DNA from: an uncultured Treponema sp.
Lineage (GTDB): Bacteria; Spirochaetota; Spirochaetia; Treponematales; Treponemataceae
Direction: 5' to 3'
DNA length: 64,000 nt
Assembly (NCBI GenBank): GCA_934718065.1
Contig: CAKUZR010000012.1
Span: 1-64,000, forward strand
This document shows positions 40,691 through 49,854 of the stretch, piece by piece. Position 1 is the stretch's first letter; every line of letters starts with the position of its first letter. The notes below the pieces were generated by a model. It did not search any database, had not been told where the DNA came from, and was given only the letters and a program-made list of their open reading frames with translations. Both the position numbers and the translations under genes were made by a program.

Positions 40691-42880
40691 ATGAAGCTGG
40701 ATGAAATAAAAACGCCGGTTTCCGCGCTTCCAGGAATCGGCCCCGCGGCAGAAAAACTGTTTGCAAAGCTGAATATTTTCACAGTCTGCGACCTTTTAAA
40801 ATTCTATCCACGGGCGTACGAAGACCGCCGGCAGCGAGTTCCAATTGCGCATTTTGAATCGGCGAAAGTCCACACAGTTGCCCAAGTTGCCGCCCACGAA
40901 TTTTTCGGCTACGGACGGATGAAAACGCTGAAAATAATCATTTCAGACGGAACAGCTTCAGCGAGCCTGATTGCGTTCAACAGAACTTTTCTACAGCATT
41001 CGCTTCCGGTCGGCAGCATCGTTGTGGTCACAGGAAATTTTTCCGTAAAATACGGCCAGATTCAAAGCACAGATTTTGACGTTACAAAACTTTCAGACTC
41101 AGGAAAAATTGAAGATTTTGAAAAACAGCCTCTTCCGGACTCAGGGATTCTTCCAGTCTATCCGCTTACGGAAGGACTGACGCAAAAAACTGTCCGGAAA
41201 GCGGTTCAGGCGGCGATAAAACAGTACGACATTGGAATTGACAACAACCTTCCGGAAAAATATATCAAAAAGCAGAATCTTCTTTCAAAAAAAGAAGCGA
41301 TAAAATTCATCCATTCAAGCGAAAATCCGGCGGAAATTCAGGAAGCAAGAAAAACCTTGATTTACGAGGAGCTTTTTTTCTTTCAGAAAGCGATTGCAGA
41401 GCGGGCGTTCAAGCATAAAGGCGCAGTTCCTTCCGCCAGCCTGGAAGAAGCGCGAAAAGCGGGAACTGAACAGTGGGCGCAGCGCGGAAAAGAACTTTCC
41501 GAACAGGAAATGGACGCTTTTATAAAAAATCTTTCGCCGCTTCAGAAAGAACTTTTGAACAGGCTGCCGTTTTCACTCACTCCGGACCAGATTTTTGTAA
41601 TTGACCAGATGAACCAGGACATTGACCGGGGCTTCCGCGAACGAGCGGCTCTGCTGAACGGAAAAACTTCGCCGGAAAAAATTCCTTTCACAATGCAGCG
41701 GCTTCTGCAGGGCGACGTTGGCTCCGGAAAAACTCTTGTCGCTTTTTTTGCCTGCCTGCGCGTTATCAGCTGGAAAGGCCAGTGCGCGCTGATGGCGCCT
41801 ACCGAAATTCTTGCGCGGCAGCACGCTGATTCAGCGGCAAAACTTCTTGAGCCGCTCGGCGTGAACGTTGCGTTTTTAACAGGAAATGTAAAAAATGCTG
41901 GACGCGCGCATCTTTTGAGCGCCCTGAAATCCGGCGAAATAAATATTGTCATTGGAACGCACGCGCTTTTCAGCAGGCAGGTTGCCTACAACGACCTTCA
42001 GCTTGCGGTTATCGACGAGCAGCACCGTTTCGGCGTTGTCCAGCGTCAGTCAATTCTGGAAAAAGGCCGCCACTCAGAAACAACGCCTCCTGTAACTTTC
42101 GAGCCTCACCTTCTTATGATGAGCGCAACCCCGATTCCGCAGACGCTCGCGCTTACAGTTTTTGGGGATTTAGACGTAAGCGTAATAAAAACCATGCCGA
42201 AAGGCCGTAAGCCGATTCAAACTTATCTTGTAAAGGAAGGAAACGAGCGCAACGCTTACGAGGCAGTGCGCAGCCAGCTAAAAACCGGACGCCAGACCTA
42301 TTTTGTTTATCCGGCAATAACTTCTGAAAATGAAAACGGAGAAATTCAGGACATAAAATCCGCGGAGGAAAATTTCCGGAATTTGTCTCAGAATATTTAT
42401 CCGGAATACAAATGCGCTCTTCTTCACTCAAAAGTTTCAGAGGAAGAGCAAATTCAAATTCTGAAAGATTTTCAAAGCGGAAAAATACAAGTTCTGGCGG
42501 CAACAACTGTCATCGAAGTTGGCGTTGATGTTCCGAACGCAACCTGCATTGTAATTGAACAAGCTGACCGTTTCGGGCTGGCTCAGCTTCACCAGCTGCG
42601 CGGACGTGTCGGACGTGGAAGCGAACAGTCTTTCTGTTTTCTGATTTACAGCAAAAAAATCACAGAAACCGGAATTGAAAGAATGAAAGTCCTCCGACAG
42701 AACACAGACGGATTCATAATCGCAAGCCAGGATTTAAAACTAAGAGGTCCCGGCGAAATTACCGGAACCGCTCAGGCAGGAAACCTTTCCCTTGGAATTG
42801 CAGACATCATTCGAGACCACGATATTCTTGTTCAAGCCCGGAACGATGCCTTTGAATACACAAAAAATCTGCTCAGCTAG
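40691..42880 (+). CDS. recG: ATP-dependent DNA helicase RecG
   Basis: RecG remodels stalled forks and Holliday junctions. From ATG 40691 the protein has 729 residues, near the usual 690-730. The N-terminal wedge has [19 protein letters not shown] with [11 protein letters not shown]. Helicase motifs follow: [18 protein letters not shown] (Walker A), [13 protein letters not shown] (DEQH, RecG type), [19 protein letters not shown], and the C-terminal [18 protein letters not shown] and [12 protein letters not shown]. It ends in a CTAG overlap with the convergent sigma-factor stop. Confidence 0.95.
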   Translation: MKLDEIKTPVSALPGIGPAAEKLFAKLNIFTVCDLLKFYPRAYEDRRQRVPIAHFESAKVHTVAQVAAHEFFGYGRMKTLKIIISDGTASASLIAFNRTFLQHSLPVGSIVVVTGNFSVKYGQIQSTDFDVTKLSDSGKIEDFEKQPLPDSGILPVYPLTEGLTQKTVRKAVQAAIKQYDIGIDNNLPEKYIKKQNLLSKKEAIKFIHSSENPAEIQEARKTLIYEELFFFQKAIAERAFKHKGAVPSASLEEARKAGTEQWAQRGKELSEQEMDAFIKNLSPLQKELLNRLPFSLTPDQIFVIDQMNQDIDRGFRERAALLNGKTSPEKIPFTMQRLLQGDVGSGKTLVAFFACLRVISWKGQCALMAPTEILARQHADSAAKLLEPLGVNVAFLTGNVKNAGRAHLLSALKSGEINIVIGTHALFSRQVAYNDLQLAVIDEQHRFGVVQRQSILEKGRHSETTPPVTFEPHLLMMSATPIPQTLALTVFGDLDVSVIKTMPKGRKPIQTYLVKEGNERNAYEAVRSQLKTGRQTYFVYPAITSENENGEIQDIKSAEENFRNLSQNIYPEYKCALLHSKVSEEEQIQILKDFQSGKIQVLAATTVIEVGVDVPNATCIVIEQADRFGLAQLHQLRGRVGRGSEQSFCFLIYSKKITETGIERMKVLRQNTDGFIIASQDLKLRGPGEITGTAQAGNLSLGIADIIRDHDILVQARNDAFEYTKNLLS

Positions 42881-43710
42881 GCAACATAACATTCAAGACG
42901 GCGCGCACGTGTCGGATGCTGCATTCTGACAATCGCGTGTTTTTCAATCTGTCGGATTCGCTCTTTTGTAAGATTGAATTTTTCTCCGACTTCTTTCAAT
43001 GACATCGGCTTTTCAATTCCGATTCCATAGCGCATCTTCAGAACTTCCGCTTCAGCCGGCTTCAAAGTAGAAAGAACTTTGTTTATGTCCTTCTGCATTT
43101 CCTCGTGGATTGCCAAATCTTCCGGCTGGCCTTCAGACTTGTCTTCAAGCATAGCGCCCAAAGTAATCCTTGAATTGTCCTTTCCAATGTACTCGGAATC
43201 CAGGGAAGCCATTTCGCGGCTTATGTCAATCAGCTCATGAACGTGCTTTACATCCATGTCGAGCATCGCGGCGATTTCAGAAAGCTCCTGCTCTTCCGGA
43301 ACTTCACCTTTAATATCTTTTCGCGCGCGTTCAATCTGAACAAGCTCGTTCGCTCTGTTCTGCGGCAAACGAATCGCGCGGCTTTTTTCACAAATTGCCT
43401 TAAGAATCGACTGTCGAATCCACCAGACCGCATACGAAATGAAATGATATCCTTTTGAAACATCAAATTTTTCAATCGCAGTCATAAGCCCGATGTTTCC
43501 TTCGCTAATAAGATCCTCAAGCTCCAGGCCTTTTTTCTGATATTTTTTGGCGACATTCACAACAAAACGAAGATTCGCATTCACAATCTTATTTTTTGCA
43601 GCCTTATCACCGGCAGCGGCTTTTTTTGCCAATTCGGTTTCCTCTTCATAAGAAAGAAGCGGAATCTTATTGATTTCTTTAAGGTAAATTGAAATTGAAC
43701 TGTCTGTCAT
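42877..43710 (-). CDS. RpoS-like group-2 sigma-70 family factor
   Basis: The 277-residue sigma factor has region 1.2 ([20 protein letters not shown]), region 2 ([53 protein letters not shown]), region 3 (about 125-190) and region 4 ([36 protein letters not shown]). It lacks region 1.1 and is about the size of Borrelia RpoS (roughly 270). From memory it corresponds to the extra sigma-70-type factor next to groES in T. pallidum. The upstream sigma-54 promoter suggests it is an alternative factor in an RpoN cascade, not the main housekeeping sigma. Confidence 0.88.
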   Translation of the reverse strand: MTDSSISIYLKEINKIPLLSYEEETELAKKAAAGDKAAKNKIVNANLRFVVNVAKKYQKKGLELEDLISEGNIGLMTAIEKFDVSKGYHFISYAVWWIRQSILKAICEKSRAIRLPQNRANELVQIERARKDIKGEVPEEQELSEIAAMLDMDVKHVHELIDISREMASLDSEYIGKDNSRITLGAMLEDKSEGQPEDLAIHEEMQKDINKVLSTLKPAEAEVLKMRYGIGIEKPMSLKEVGEKFNLTKERIRQIEKHAIVRMQHPTRARRLECYVA

Positions 43711-43746
43711 GGCTTTGCCTCCAAAAATAATCTACACTAAATATTA

Positions 43747-43762
43747 TGCAAATTCCGTGCCA
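43747..43762 (-). promoter_or_regulatory. Consensus sigma-54 (RpoN) promoter of the sigma-factor gene
   Basis: On the minus strand TTGGCACGGAATTTGCAT matches TGGCACG-N4-TTGCW exactly, with the -24 GG and -12 GC correctly spaced. The predicted start is near 43736, leaving a 26-nt leader with GGAGG at 43722-43718 before the ATG at 43710. No good sigma-70 promoter competes in this gap. Confidence 0.8.
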
Positions 43763-43882
43763 AGTTTTTAAATTTACAAAAATTCAGCAGAAAAATTGTA
43801 ATTTTTGCCGAATTTCTTATTTTCCTGCTAAAAACACGCAGAAACTGAACCTGATTTCAAAATTTCACCTGAACATAAGTGA

Positions 43883-43938
43883 GTAAATTTTCCACACCCG
43901 GAAAAAACATTGCGCTAAATGGGTAAATTTTCCACACC
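43883..43938. promoter_or_regulatory. Pair of 16-bp direct repeats (candidate activator sites)
   Basis: GTAAATTTTCCACACC occurs at 43883-43898 and again at 43923-43938, exactly 40 bp apart. They are about 150 and 195 bp upstream of the sigma-54 start and about 25 bp before the groES -35. They could be enhancer sites for an NtrC-type activator or groES control sites. Confidence 0.55.
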
Positions 43939-43962
43939 AAAATATTTTTTTTCATTTTTTTG

Positions 43963-43992
43963 TTGACGATTCAGCATAGATTTTCTTATATT
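43963..43992 (+). promoter_or_regulatory. groES promoter
   Basis: TTGACG (43963-43968), an 18-bp spacer and TATATT (43987-43992) precede groES by 45 nt. No CIRCE inverted repeat is visible. Confidence 0.6.
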
Positions 43993-44037
43993 TAATTGTA
44001 GAAAAAGAAAATATTTTCCAAATAGGAGCAAAATAGA

Positions 44038-44310
44038 ATGAAAATCAAACCATTAGCAGACAGAATTCTTGTAAAAAACGATGCGGCAGAAACAAAAACT
44101 GCAAGCGGACTTTACATTCCGGAAGGAGCGCAGGAAAAAACACAGACAGCTACAGTTGTAGAAGTTGGTCCTGGAACTGATGACGACAAAATCACAGTAA
44201 AAACCGGCGACCGGATTATGTACGACAAATACGCTGGAACACAGGTAAAACTTGACGGTGAAGATTATCTTATTCTTCACATGAGCGATGTTATTGCCGT
44301 AATTGAATAG
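44038..44310 (+). CDS. groES: Co-chaperonin GroES
   Basis: The 90-residue Cpn10 begins MKIKPLADRILVKNDAAETK and has the mobile-loop SGLYIPEGAQEKTQTATVVE. DRIMYDKYAGTQVKLDGEDY and the end ILHMSDVIAVIE complete the family pattern. It caps GroEL. groEL is 7 kb away on the other strand, so the two subunits are transcribed separately, as I recall for T. pallidum. It has its own promoter and terminator. Confidence 0.96.
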   Translation: MKIKPLADRILVKNDAAETKTASGLYIPEGAQEKTQTATVVEVGPGTDDDKITVKTGDRIMYDKYAGTQVKLDGEDYLILHMSDVIAVIE

Positions 44311-44335
44311 ATTTTCTAATTTTTTTTGAAAAGAG

Positions 44336-44363
44336 CCTGCGCAAACAACGCAGGTTTTTTTTT
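44336..44363 (+). terminator. Intrinsic terminator of groES
   Basis: CCTGCG and CGCAGG pair around CAAACAA, followed by nine T, 26 nt after the groES stop. The T run reaches the convergent lipoprotein stop. Confidence 0.88.
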
Positions 44364-46236
44364 AACGCGCAGCCTTGATTTTCAACAGAAGAAGTTTTGC
44401 CTCGGCGTTTCTAGGATTCAAAGATGAACTGTATTCCGCGCAAATCCTTGCGTTTTTCAAATCCTTAATATCCATATAAATCATCGCCATCCTGTACATC
44501 GCAAGCGATTTCACTTCTTTTGCCGAACTGCGGCCGTTCACTTTCCTGTACAGCTCCAGAGCTTCAGTTTTTCGCCCCACAGAATTATAAACCTGAGCCA
44601 GATTCACAGCGGAAAAATCGCTGGCAGCCGCATTTATATAATGCTTTTCCTCATTTTCAAAAACACAGAATTCACCAAGCCGGACTGAATCAGCAGCTTT
44701 ACCAGCCAAAGCGGAAAAATAAAACGCAAATTCCGCCTCCGAAGTGGAAAATCCGCTGATTTTTTTTACAACATTCGTCCAAAAATCATTGTCGCAGGCA
44801 ATTTCATACTTTGAAGAAACATACTTATAGAAAAGATTCCACGCATCCTCGGTATTTTTTGTTTTCAGCAGAAAATTCAGCGCATATTCAAACAGAACCT
44901 CCGGATAAACAGACGGGGAAAGTGCATTTTCCTCCAGAAGTTTCCAGATATCCGCGATTTTTTCATTTTCAGTGTATTTTTTTTCAGTTTTATATTTCAA
45001 ATCAAGCCGAACAATATAAAGCAGCGGCGATTTTTTGCGCGCAAGACTCCTGTCAATCCGGGAAAGCGCGTCGCTCAAAGGAATTTTCTGCCGGCTGTCG
45101 TAGCGTTCCATTTCAAGAGAAGCCAGACCTTCGTCCCTAAGCTGAAGTTTTTCCGAATCTTCATAACGCTCCAAATTTGAATTGTATGAAAAATCCGCAT
45201 ACGAAATAAGTCCCGGAACAAAATCCGGCCATTTTTCAACACAAAAACCAAGAAGCTGAACCGCGCGTTTTTCCTGCCCGAAATCCACAGCCCATTTTGC
45301 GCTGTTCACAAAAATTGAAGGCAAAAATCCGTTATCATCAGTTTCCGAATTTTCCGAAGCAGAAACTGAAAAGCCGCCCTTGCCGTCAGAAATTGAATCC
45401 AGATATTTTTCCCGAATCATTTCCGCGTTTTCAGAATCGCCAAGCCAGATATACGAATCCTGAAGAACCGCGCTTATTTCCGAAATTGAAACCAGATTTT
45501 TCGCCTTTCCGGAACGCGATTCCGCCAAATCCAGCGCGGCATTTCCGTAATTCACAGATTCCCCGAAATGCCCGGAGTCGTACATTGCAATCGACCAGAA
45601 AAACCCGTCGTTCGCCTCGGCAATTTTTCCAGCACCAGGCTGAATCTGAGCCGCTTTTTCATACGAACCGGCGGAAAGATACAGAAGAGCACAGTTTCTT
45701 AGCCAGGCAGGATTTTTTGAGCCTGAATACGCATCGTAATAAACTGAAAAATATTCCGGCGACAAGAAAATCTCCGGAAGCTCTGATTTTTTTGATTTTT
45801 CAAGAACGTTTCTTAAAACCGCCTCAGAGAAAACCGAGCCGTATCTTGTTCCTGAAAGAATTTTTCCCGCCGCCAGCGCCTCCTCCGTTCTTCCGTTTGA
45901 AAGAAGAAAATGCGCGTAAACCGCGTTCAATTCGTTGTTTTTAGGATTTTTTTTAATTGCGCGGACAAGAGTTTTTTCAGCTTTTTCAGCATTTCCAAGC
46001 TTCAGATAACGTTTAAAAATTCCGATTTCAATCCAGGAGCTGTAGGATTTTTTTTCAATTTTGTTAAGCTCACGCTCAGCATCTTTAAATTGCTCCTGGT
46101 TTATAAGAATGTCAATCTGCTCCAGTGCTGAAGCAATAGATTTTTGCTCCGCACTGTTTGAGCACGAAAAAAAAACCGGCAGAAACAGCACGGCTAACGC
46201 AATGCACAAAATATTTCTGGCCGATTTTTTTATCAT
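44362..46236 (-). CDS. TPR-repeat lipoprotein
   Basis: The 624-residue protein has a lipoprotein signal (MIKKSARNIL...LPVFFSC, Cys25 lipidated). TPR-like repeats follow over the rest of its length, for example QEQFKDAERELNKIEKKSYS, GNAEKAEKTLVRAIKKNPKN, SNGRTEEALAAG, AGSYEKAAQIQPG and DLKNARICAEYSSSLNPRNA. Such proteins scaffold periplasmic or outer-membrane complexes. Gene order (groES, this gene, nusB, SurA-like, alaS) matches what I recall from T. pallidum, so it is a conserved treponemal protein of unknown specific role. The start directly abuts the nusB stop. Confidence 0.75.
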   Translation of the reverse strand: MIKKSARNILCIALAVLFLPVFFSCSNSAEQKSIASALEQIDILINQEQFKDAERELNKIEKKSYSSWIEIGIFKRYLKLGNAEKAEKTLVRAIKKNPKNNELNAVYAHFLLSNGRTEEALAAGKILSGTRYGSVFSEAVLRNVLEKSKKSELPEIFLSPEYFSVYYDAYSGSKNPAWLRNCALLYLSAGSYEKAAQIQPGAGKIAEANDGFFWSIAMYDSGHFGESVNYGNAALDLAESRSGKAKNLVSISEISAVLQDSYIWLGDSENAEMIREKYLDSISDGKGGFSVSASENSETDDNGFLPSIFVNSAKWAVDFGQEKRAVQLLGFCVEKWPDFVPGLISYADFSYNSNLERYEDSEKLQLRDEGLASLEMERYDSRQKIPLSDALSRIDRSLARKKSPLLYIVRLDLKYKTEKKYTENEKIADIWKLLEENALSPSVYPEVLFEYALNFLLKTKNTEDAWNLFYKYVSSKYEIACDNDFWTNVVKKISGFSTSEAEFAFYFSALAGKAADSVRLGEFCVFENEEKHYINAAASDFSAVNLAQVYNSVGRKTEALELYRKVNGRSSAKEVKSLAMYRMAMIYMDIKDLKNARICAEYSSSLNPRNAEAKLLLLKIKAAR

Positions 46237-46752
46237 CTAAGAATTATTCTCCGCTAAATCTTTTCTAATGCTGTCAAGAATTGCGTTTGTAAATTTATGA
46301 GTTTCATCTTCGCCATAATCTTTTACAATTTCAACAGCTTCATCAATTGTGATTTTTGGATCAACCTCTTTTTGATAAAGAAGAGAATAAACGCTCATCC
46401 GCACAACAGCGAGCGCAACTTTATTGAGCCGCTCAATCGACCATCTTGAAGAAAGATGCTTTTTGATAATTTCATCAATCTGCTGGATATTTTCAACTGT
46501 GCCTTTCACAAGAATTCTTGCATAGTCGAAAACTTCCTGCTTTTTAGCCGGCTCAAGTTTTTCAAACTGGCTCATCTGCTTTTCCTGCAGACAATATTTT
46601 ACTTCCTCAGAAGAATCCTCGCCAACTTCAGAAGCATCAAAAACATCGCGCTCAAGCCACGAAAATGAAATCAAATCATTTAAGTCAACGCCAGCAACAT
46701 CCCACGAATACAAAGCCTGAAAAGCAAGAATTCGGCTTATTCTTCTAGACAT
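46237..46752 (-). CDS. nusB: Transcription antitermination factor NusB
   Basis: The 171-residue all-helical protein has the NusB start RRISRILAFQALYSWDVAGV. An insert of about 30 residues (VFDASEVGEDSSEEVKYCLQ) follows, then VKGTVENIQQIDEIIKKHLS, SSRWSIERLNKVALAVVRMS, KEVDPKITIDEAVEIVKDYG and KFTNAILDSIRK. It binds boxA RNA with NusE to allow full-length rRNA transcription. GGGG precedes the ATG. Its stop is immediately followed by the lipoprotein ATG. Confidence 0.92.
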   Translation of the reverse strand: MSRRISRILAFQALYSWDVAGVDLNDLISFSWLERDVFDASEVGEDSSEEVKYCLQEKQMSQFEKLEPAKKQEVFDYARILVKGTVENIQQIDEIIKKHLSSRWSIERLNKVALAVVRMSVYSLLYQKEVDPKITIDEAVEIVKDYGEDETHKFTNAILDSIRKDLAENNS

Positions 46753-46767
46753 AAATTCCCCCTCGCC

Positions 46768-47847
46768 TTACCAAGAAAGAAGTTTTGTCAGAGCATCGCC
46801 AGTCTTTTTGCGCTCAACATTCGCCTCTGTGTCAAGTTCCTTTGCAATTTCCTGCGCGGCAACTGTAAAATACTGCATAACTTTCTGCTGACCCAATGAA
46901 CTGCGGATATAATCATAAACCGTTGTTGTTGAATCCGGCTGAACCACATCGCTCAAAGAAAGCATTTTCGCATCGTATTTTTTGATGATTGTATAGAACT
47001 GAAAATGAGTATCAAATTCGCCAACGCTAGAAAAATAGCCAACATTATTGTCAAAAAGAGAAAGAAGATCTTTGTAGGAAATTCCAAGCTGCTGCGCGCT
47101 CACCTGGTTTTTATTGATGAGCATTTCTCCGGACTGGAACCCTGAATTTTCCTTTTTTGACTCAACAGTCATCTGGTTTACAGTAAGTTTTTTGTCCTTC
47201 AGCTTGTTGAAAAGGTCGTTCGCCTTTACGCGCGCCGCCTCGGCATCCTTGTCCTTTGGAATAACAACCATATAAAGCTTCAGCATATCTGTCCATACGA
47301 ACTGCGATTTGTTCAGCTCATAGAACGCGCGGATTTCCTCGTCTGTTGCGGCAACCGACTTGATTTCATTTTCTCGCTGGTGAAGAATGTACTGCTGAAC
47401 CAATGTCTGGTTTTTCAAATACGTCTTGTAGTCTGCAACCGACATTCCAATCTGCTGCTTCATAAAATCATCAAGAGAAAGATTTGTCTGCTGCTTTACA
47501 ACTGTCTCAAGCTCAGACTGAGTTGCATTTCTTCCAAGAAGCTGCTGGCTGACCTGCTGAAGGAACATCTGTTCAATCTGGCTGTCTGTGAGCGTGATTC
47601 CAGATTTCTGCGCAGCCTGAAGAACCAGTTTTTCCTGAATCAGGGCATCCAGAACCTTTTTTCTGTCATCAACTGAAAGAACCGAACCTCTTTGCTTTTC
47701 ATACATTTCAACACGAGTTTTAATCTGCTTCAATGAAATTGATTCGTTTTTATTTAGTTTTACCACTGCAAGAACCTGAAGATCGTTCTGTGCAAAAACT
47801 GCCGCACACATAAATAAAGCTAAAAATGCAACTGCAAAACGTTTCAT
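46768..47847 (-). CDS. Exported SurA/PpiD-like chaperone (basic membrane protein, Tpn39b-like)
   Basis: The 359-residue protein has a signal peptide (MKRFAVAFLALFMCAAVFAQ). A SurA N-terminal-type chaperone module follows: LKQIKTRVEMYEKQRGSVLS, VDDRKKVLDALIQEKLVLQA, SGITLTDSQIEQMF. A rotamase-like segment lies at about 170-310 (EEIRAFYELNKSQFVW, MLKLYMVVIPKD, LSDVVQPDS). A periplasmic folding helper for outer-membrane proteins is the likely role. Its position between nusB and alaS corresponds to the T. pallidum basic membrane protein Tpn39b, as I remember it. AAGGA precedes the ATG. Confidence 0.78.
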   Translation of the reverse strand: MKRFAVAFLALFMCAAVFAQNDLQVLAVVKLNKNESISLKQIKTRVEMYEKQRGSVLSVDDRKKVLDALIQEKLVLQAAQKSGITLTDSQIEQMFLQQVSQQLLGRNATQSELETVVKQQTNLSLDDFMKQQIGMSVADYKTYLKNQTLVQQYILHQRENEIKSVAATDEEIRAFYELNKSQFVWTDMLKLYMVVIPKDKDAEAARVKANDLFNKLKDKKLTVNQMTVESKKENSGFQSGEMLINKNQVSAQQLGISYKDLLSLFDNNVGYFSSVGEFDTHFQFYTIIKKYDAKMLSLSDVVQPDSTTTVYDYIRSSLGQQKVMQYFTVAAQEIAKELDTEANVERKKTGDALTKLLSW

Positions 47848-47897
47848 ATATAAAATCCTTTTTCCTTTTTTCTAATATTTTACACCATAAAACCAAC

Positions 47898-47921
47898 AAA
47901 ATGTAAAAATAGTTACATTTT
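47898..47921 (-). repeat. 9-bp hairpin after alaS
   Basis: AAAATGTAA (47898-47906) and TTACATTTT (47913-47921) are perfect inverted copies around 6 nt, 25 nt past the alaS stop and 50 nt before the SurA-like start. It may be a weak, AT-rich terminator or an operator. Confidence 0.5.
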
Positions 47922-47945
47922 TTTTAGTTTTTTGAAAATAAAATA

Positions 47946-49769
47946 CTATTTATCCAGCGGAAGACCGCCGCTTATTGTAGCTCTGATTCTGCGAACGCCG
48001 GCAGAAGAAGACTGTTCCTTTTCAATCTTGAATTTTCCAATCTGCGCTGTATGCTGAACATGAGGTCCGCCGCAAACTTCCTTTGAGAACCAGTCATTTT
48101 TAGGGTCGCGTCCGATTGTATAGACTTTAACCTGCTCGCCGTATTTGTTTACGAACAAAGCGCGCGCGCCTTCAGCCTTAGCCTGGTCAAGCGGCATAAC
48201 TTCCATTGTTACAGGAAGGTCCTCGTCTATTTTCTGGTTCACTAAATCTTCAACTTTCTGAATTTCATCTTTTGTCATCGGACGGCCAAAAGTGAAGTCA
48301 AAGCGCATTCGCTCGTTGTTAATATTCGAGCCTTTCTGGGAAACTTCATCGCCAAGCACATCAACCAGAGCCTGCTGAAGCAAGTGTGTCGCCGTGTGGT
48401 ATTTTGTTGTGATGTCAGACTGCTCCGCCAGACCGCCCTTAGCCTTTCCTGCGTCAAGGGATTTTGAGGCTTCCTGGTGTTTCTTCTCCGCGGCCATGAA
48501 TCCTTCAACATCGACAGTAAATCCGTTTTCCGCGCCAAGCTCCTGTGTAAGCTCAAGCGGATATCCGTAAGTTTCATAAAGATTGTAGGCAACTTTTCCG
48601 GAGATAATCTTCTTTGGATTTTTCATAAGATTTGGAAGAAGCTTCTGGAATTCAGCCTCGCCTTTTTTAAGCGTTGTGCGGAATTTCGCTTCCTCGGCAG
48701 TAAGCTCGCGGTAAATTTTATCCTTGTTCTGCTCAAGCTCCGGATATGCGTTCTTGAAATTTTCAACAACAACAGCCGCAACTTCAGCAAGGAATTCCTT
48801 TTCAATGCCAAGCTTCATTCCGTGGCGGACAGCGCGGCGAATCAAGCGGCGAAGAACATATCCCGCGCCAACATTTGAAGGAGAAACACCCTTCTGGTCG
48901 CCAAGAATGAAAACAGAAGCGCGGCTATGATCTGCAATAATTCGCACGCTCTTGTCTTTTTCATCGTCATCGCCGTATTTATAGCTTGAAAGCTCCTCAA
49001 TTTTTGCGATAATCGGCTGGAAAACCTCTGTAAGATAAACTGAAGTTTTTCCCTGCAGAATGCAGTTTGTGCGCTCAAGACCCATTCCTGTGTCAACGTT
49101 TTTCTTTGGAAGCGGCACAAGAGTTTTTTCATCAACGCGATTGTACTGCATGAACACGTTGTTCCAGATTTCCATCCAGTTTTCGCTGTCTGTGCCTTTG
49201 TTCGAGCCGGCAGGAGGAAGTCCTTCTCCAACCCAGTAGAAAATTTCCGTGTCAGGGCCGCAAGGACCAGTCGGACCGGCCGCCCACCAGTTGTCGCTTG
49301 CAGGAAGATATGCAATCTTGTCTTCCGGCATTCCGTTTTCTTTCCAGTAAGTGGCAGCCTCCTCATCGCGCGGAGCATTGTCGTCGCCGGCAAAAACCGT
49401 CACAGAAATCTTCCGCGGATCAAGGCCGAGCCATTTCGGGCTTGTTAAAAATTCATACGAAAATCCGATTGACTCTTTCTTGAAATAATCGCCCAAAGAC
49501 CAGTTTCCAAGCATTTCAAAGCAAGTAAGGTGGCTTGGGTCGCCAACTTCATCAATATCACCTGTGCGGATGCATTTCTGATAATCTGTAAGGCGAGTTC
49601 CAGAAGGATGTTTTTCTCCCAGAAGATATGGAACAAGCGGATGCATTCCGGCCGTAGTAAACAAAACTGATGGATCATTTTCTGGAATCAAAGACTGTCC
49701 AGAAATTTCAACGTGATTTTTACTCTTAAAGAACTCAATATATTTTGAGCGTAATTCGTTTGCAGTCAT
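47946..49769 (-). CDS. alaS: Alanyl-tRNA synthetase (short form without C-Ala domain)
   Basis: The 607-residue class-II synthetase starts MTANELRSKYIEFFKSKNH and has motif-2/3 features LFTTAGMHPLVPYLLG, TCFEMLGNWSLGDYFK, GPTGPCGPDTEIFYW and TGMGLERTNCILQG. The editing domain supplies HTATHLLQQALV and the zinc Cys/His of KEVCGGPHVQHT. The chain ends soon after SAGVRRIRA, so the C-terminal oligomerisation (C-Ala) domain of the usual 870-residue enzyme is absent. T. pallidum AlaRS is also short as I recall. A perfect-spacing promoter lies 8 nt before the ATG and there is no Shine-Dalgarno sequence, so the message is probably leaderless. Confidence 0.94.
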   Translation of the reverse strand: MTANELRSKYIEFFKSKNHVEISGQSLIPENDPSVLFTTAGMHPLVPYLLGEKHPSGTRLTDYQKCIRTGDIDEVGDPSHLTCFEMLGNWSLGDYFKKESIGFSYEFLTSPKWLGLDPRKISVTVFAGDDNAPRDEEAATYWKENGMPEDKIAYLPASDNWWAAGPTGPCGPDTEIFYWVGEGLPPAGSNKGTDSENWMEIWNNVFMQYNRVDEKTLVPLPKKNVDTGMGLERTNCILQGKTSVYLTEVFQPIIAKIEELSSYKYGDDDEKDKSVRIIADHSRASVFILGDQKGVSPSNVGAGYVLRRLIRRAVRHGMKLGIEKEFLAEVAAVVVENFKNAYPELEQNKDKIYRELTAEEAKFRTTLKKGEAEFQKLLPNLMKNPKKIISGKVAYNLYETYGYPLELTQELGAENGFTVDVEGFMAAEKKHQEASKSLDAGKAKGGLAEQSDITTKYHTATHLLQQALVDVLGDEVSQKGSNINNERMRFDFTFGRPMTKDEIQKVEDLVNQKIDEDLPVTMEVMPLDQAKAEGARALFVNKYGEQVKVYTIGRDPKNDWFSKEVCGGPHVQHTAQIGKFKIEKEQSSSAGVRRIRATISGGLPLDK

Positions 49770-49777
49770 AATAGATA

Positions 49778-49806
49778 ATTATAATGACGCTTGTCTTATT
49801 TTTCAA
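49778..49806 (-). promoter_or_regulatory. alaS promoter implying a leaderless transcript
   Basis: TTGAAA (49806-49801), a 17-bp spacer and TATAAT (49783-49778) put the start near 49771, about 2 nt before the alaS ATG at 49769. Confidence 0.78.
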
Positions 49807-49854
49807 TGTCAAAATCTTATGTTTTTACTATAAAATCCACGCCGGAACGCGCAG

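Noticed and set aside
43711..44037. CIRCE element controlling groES
   Set aside because: No TTAGCACTC-N9-GAGTGCTAA pattern is present.
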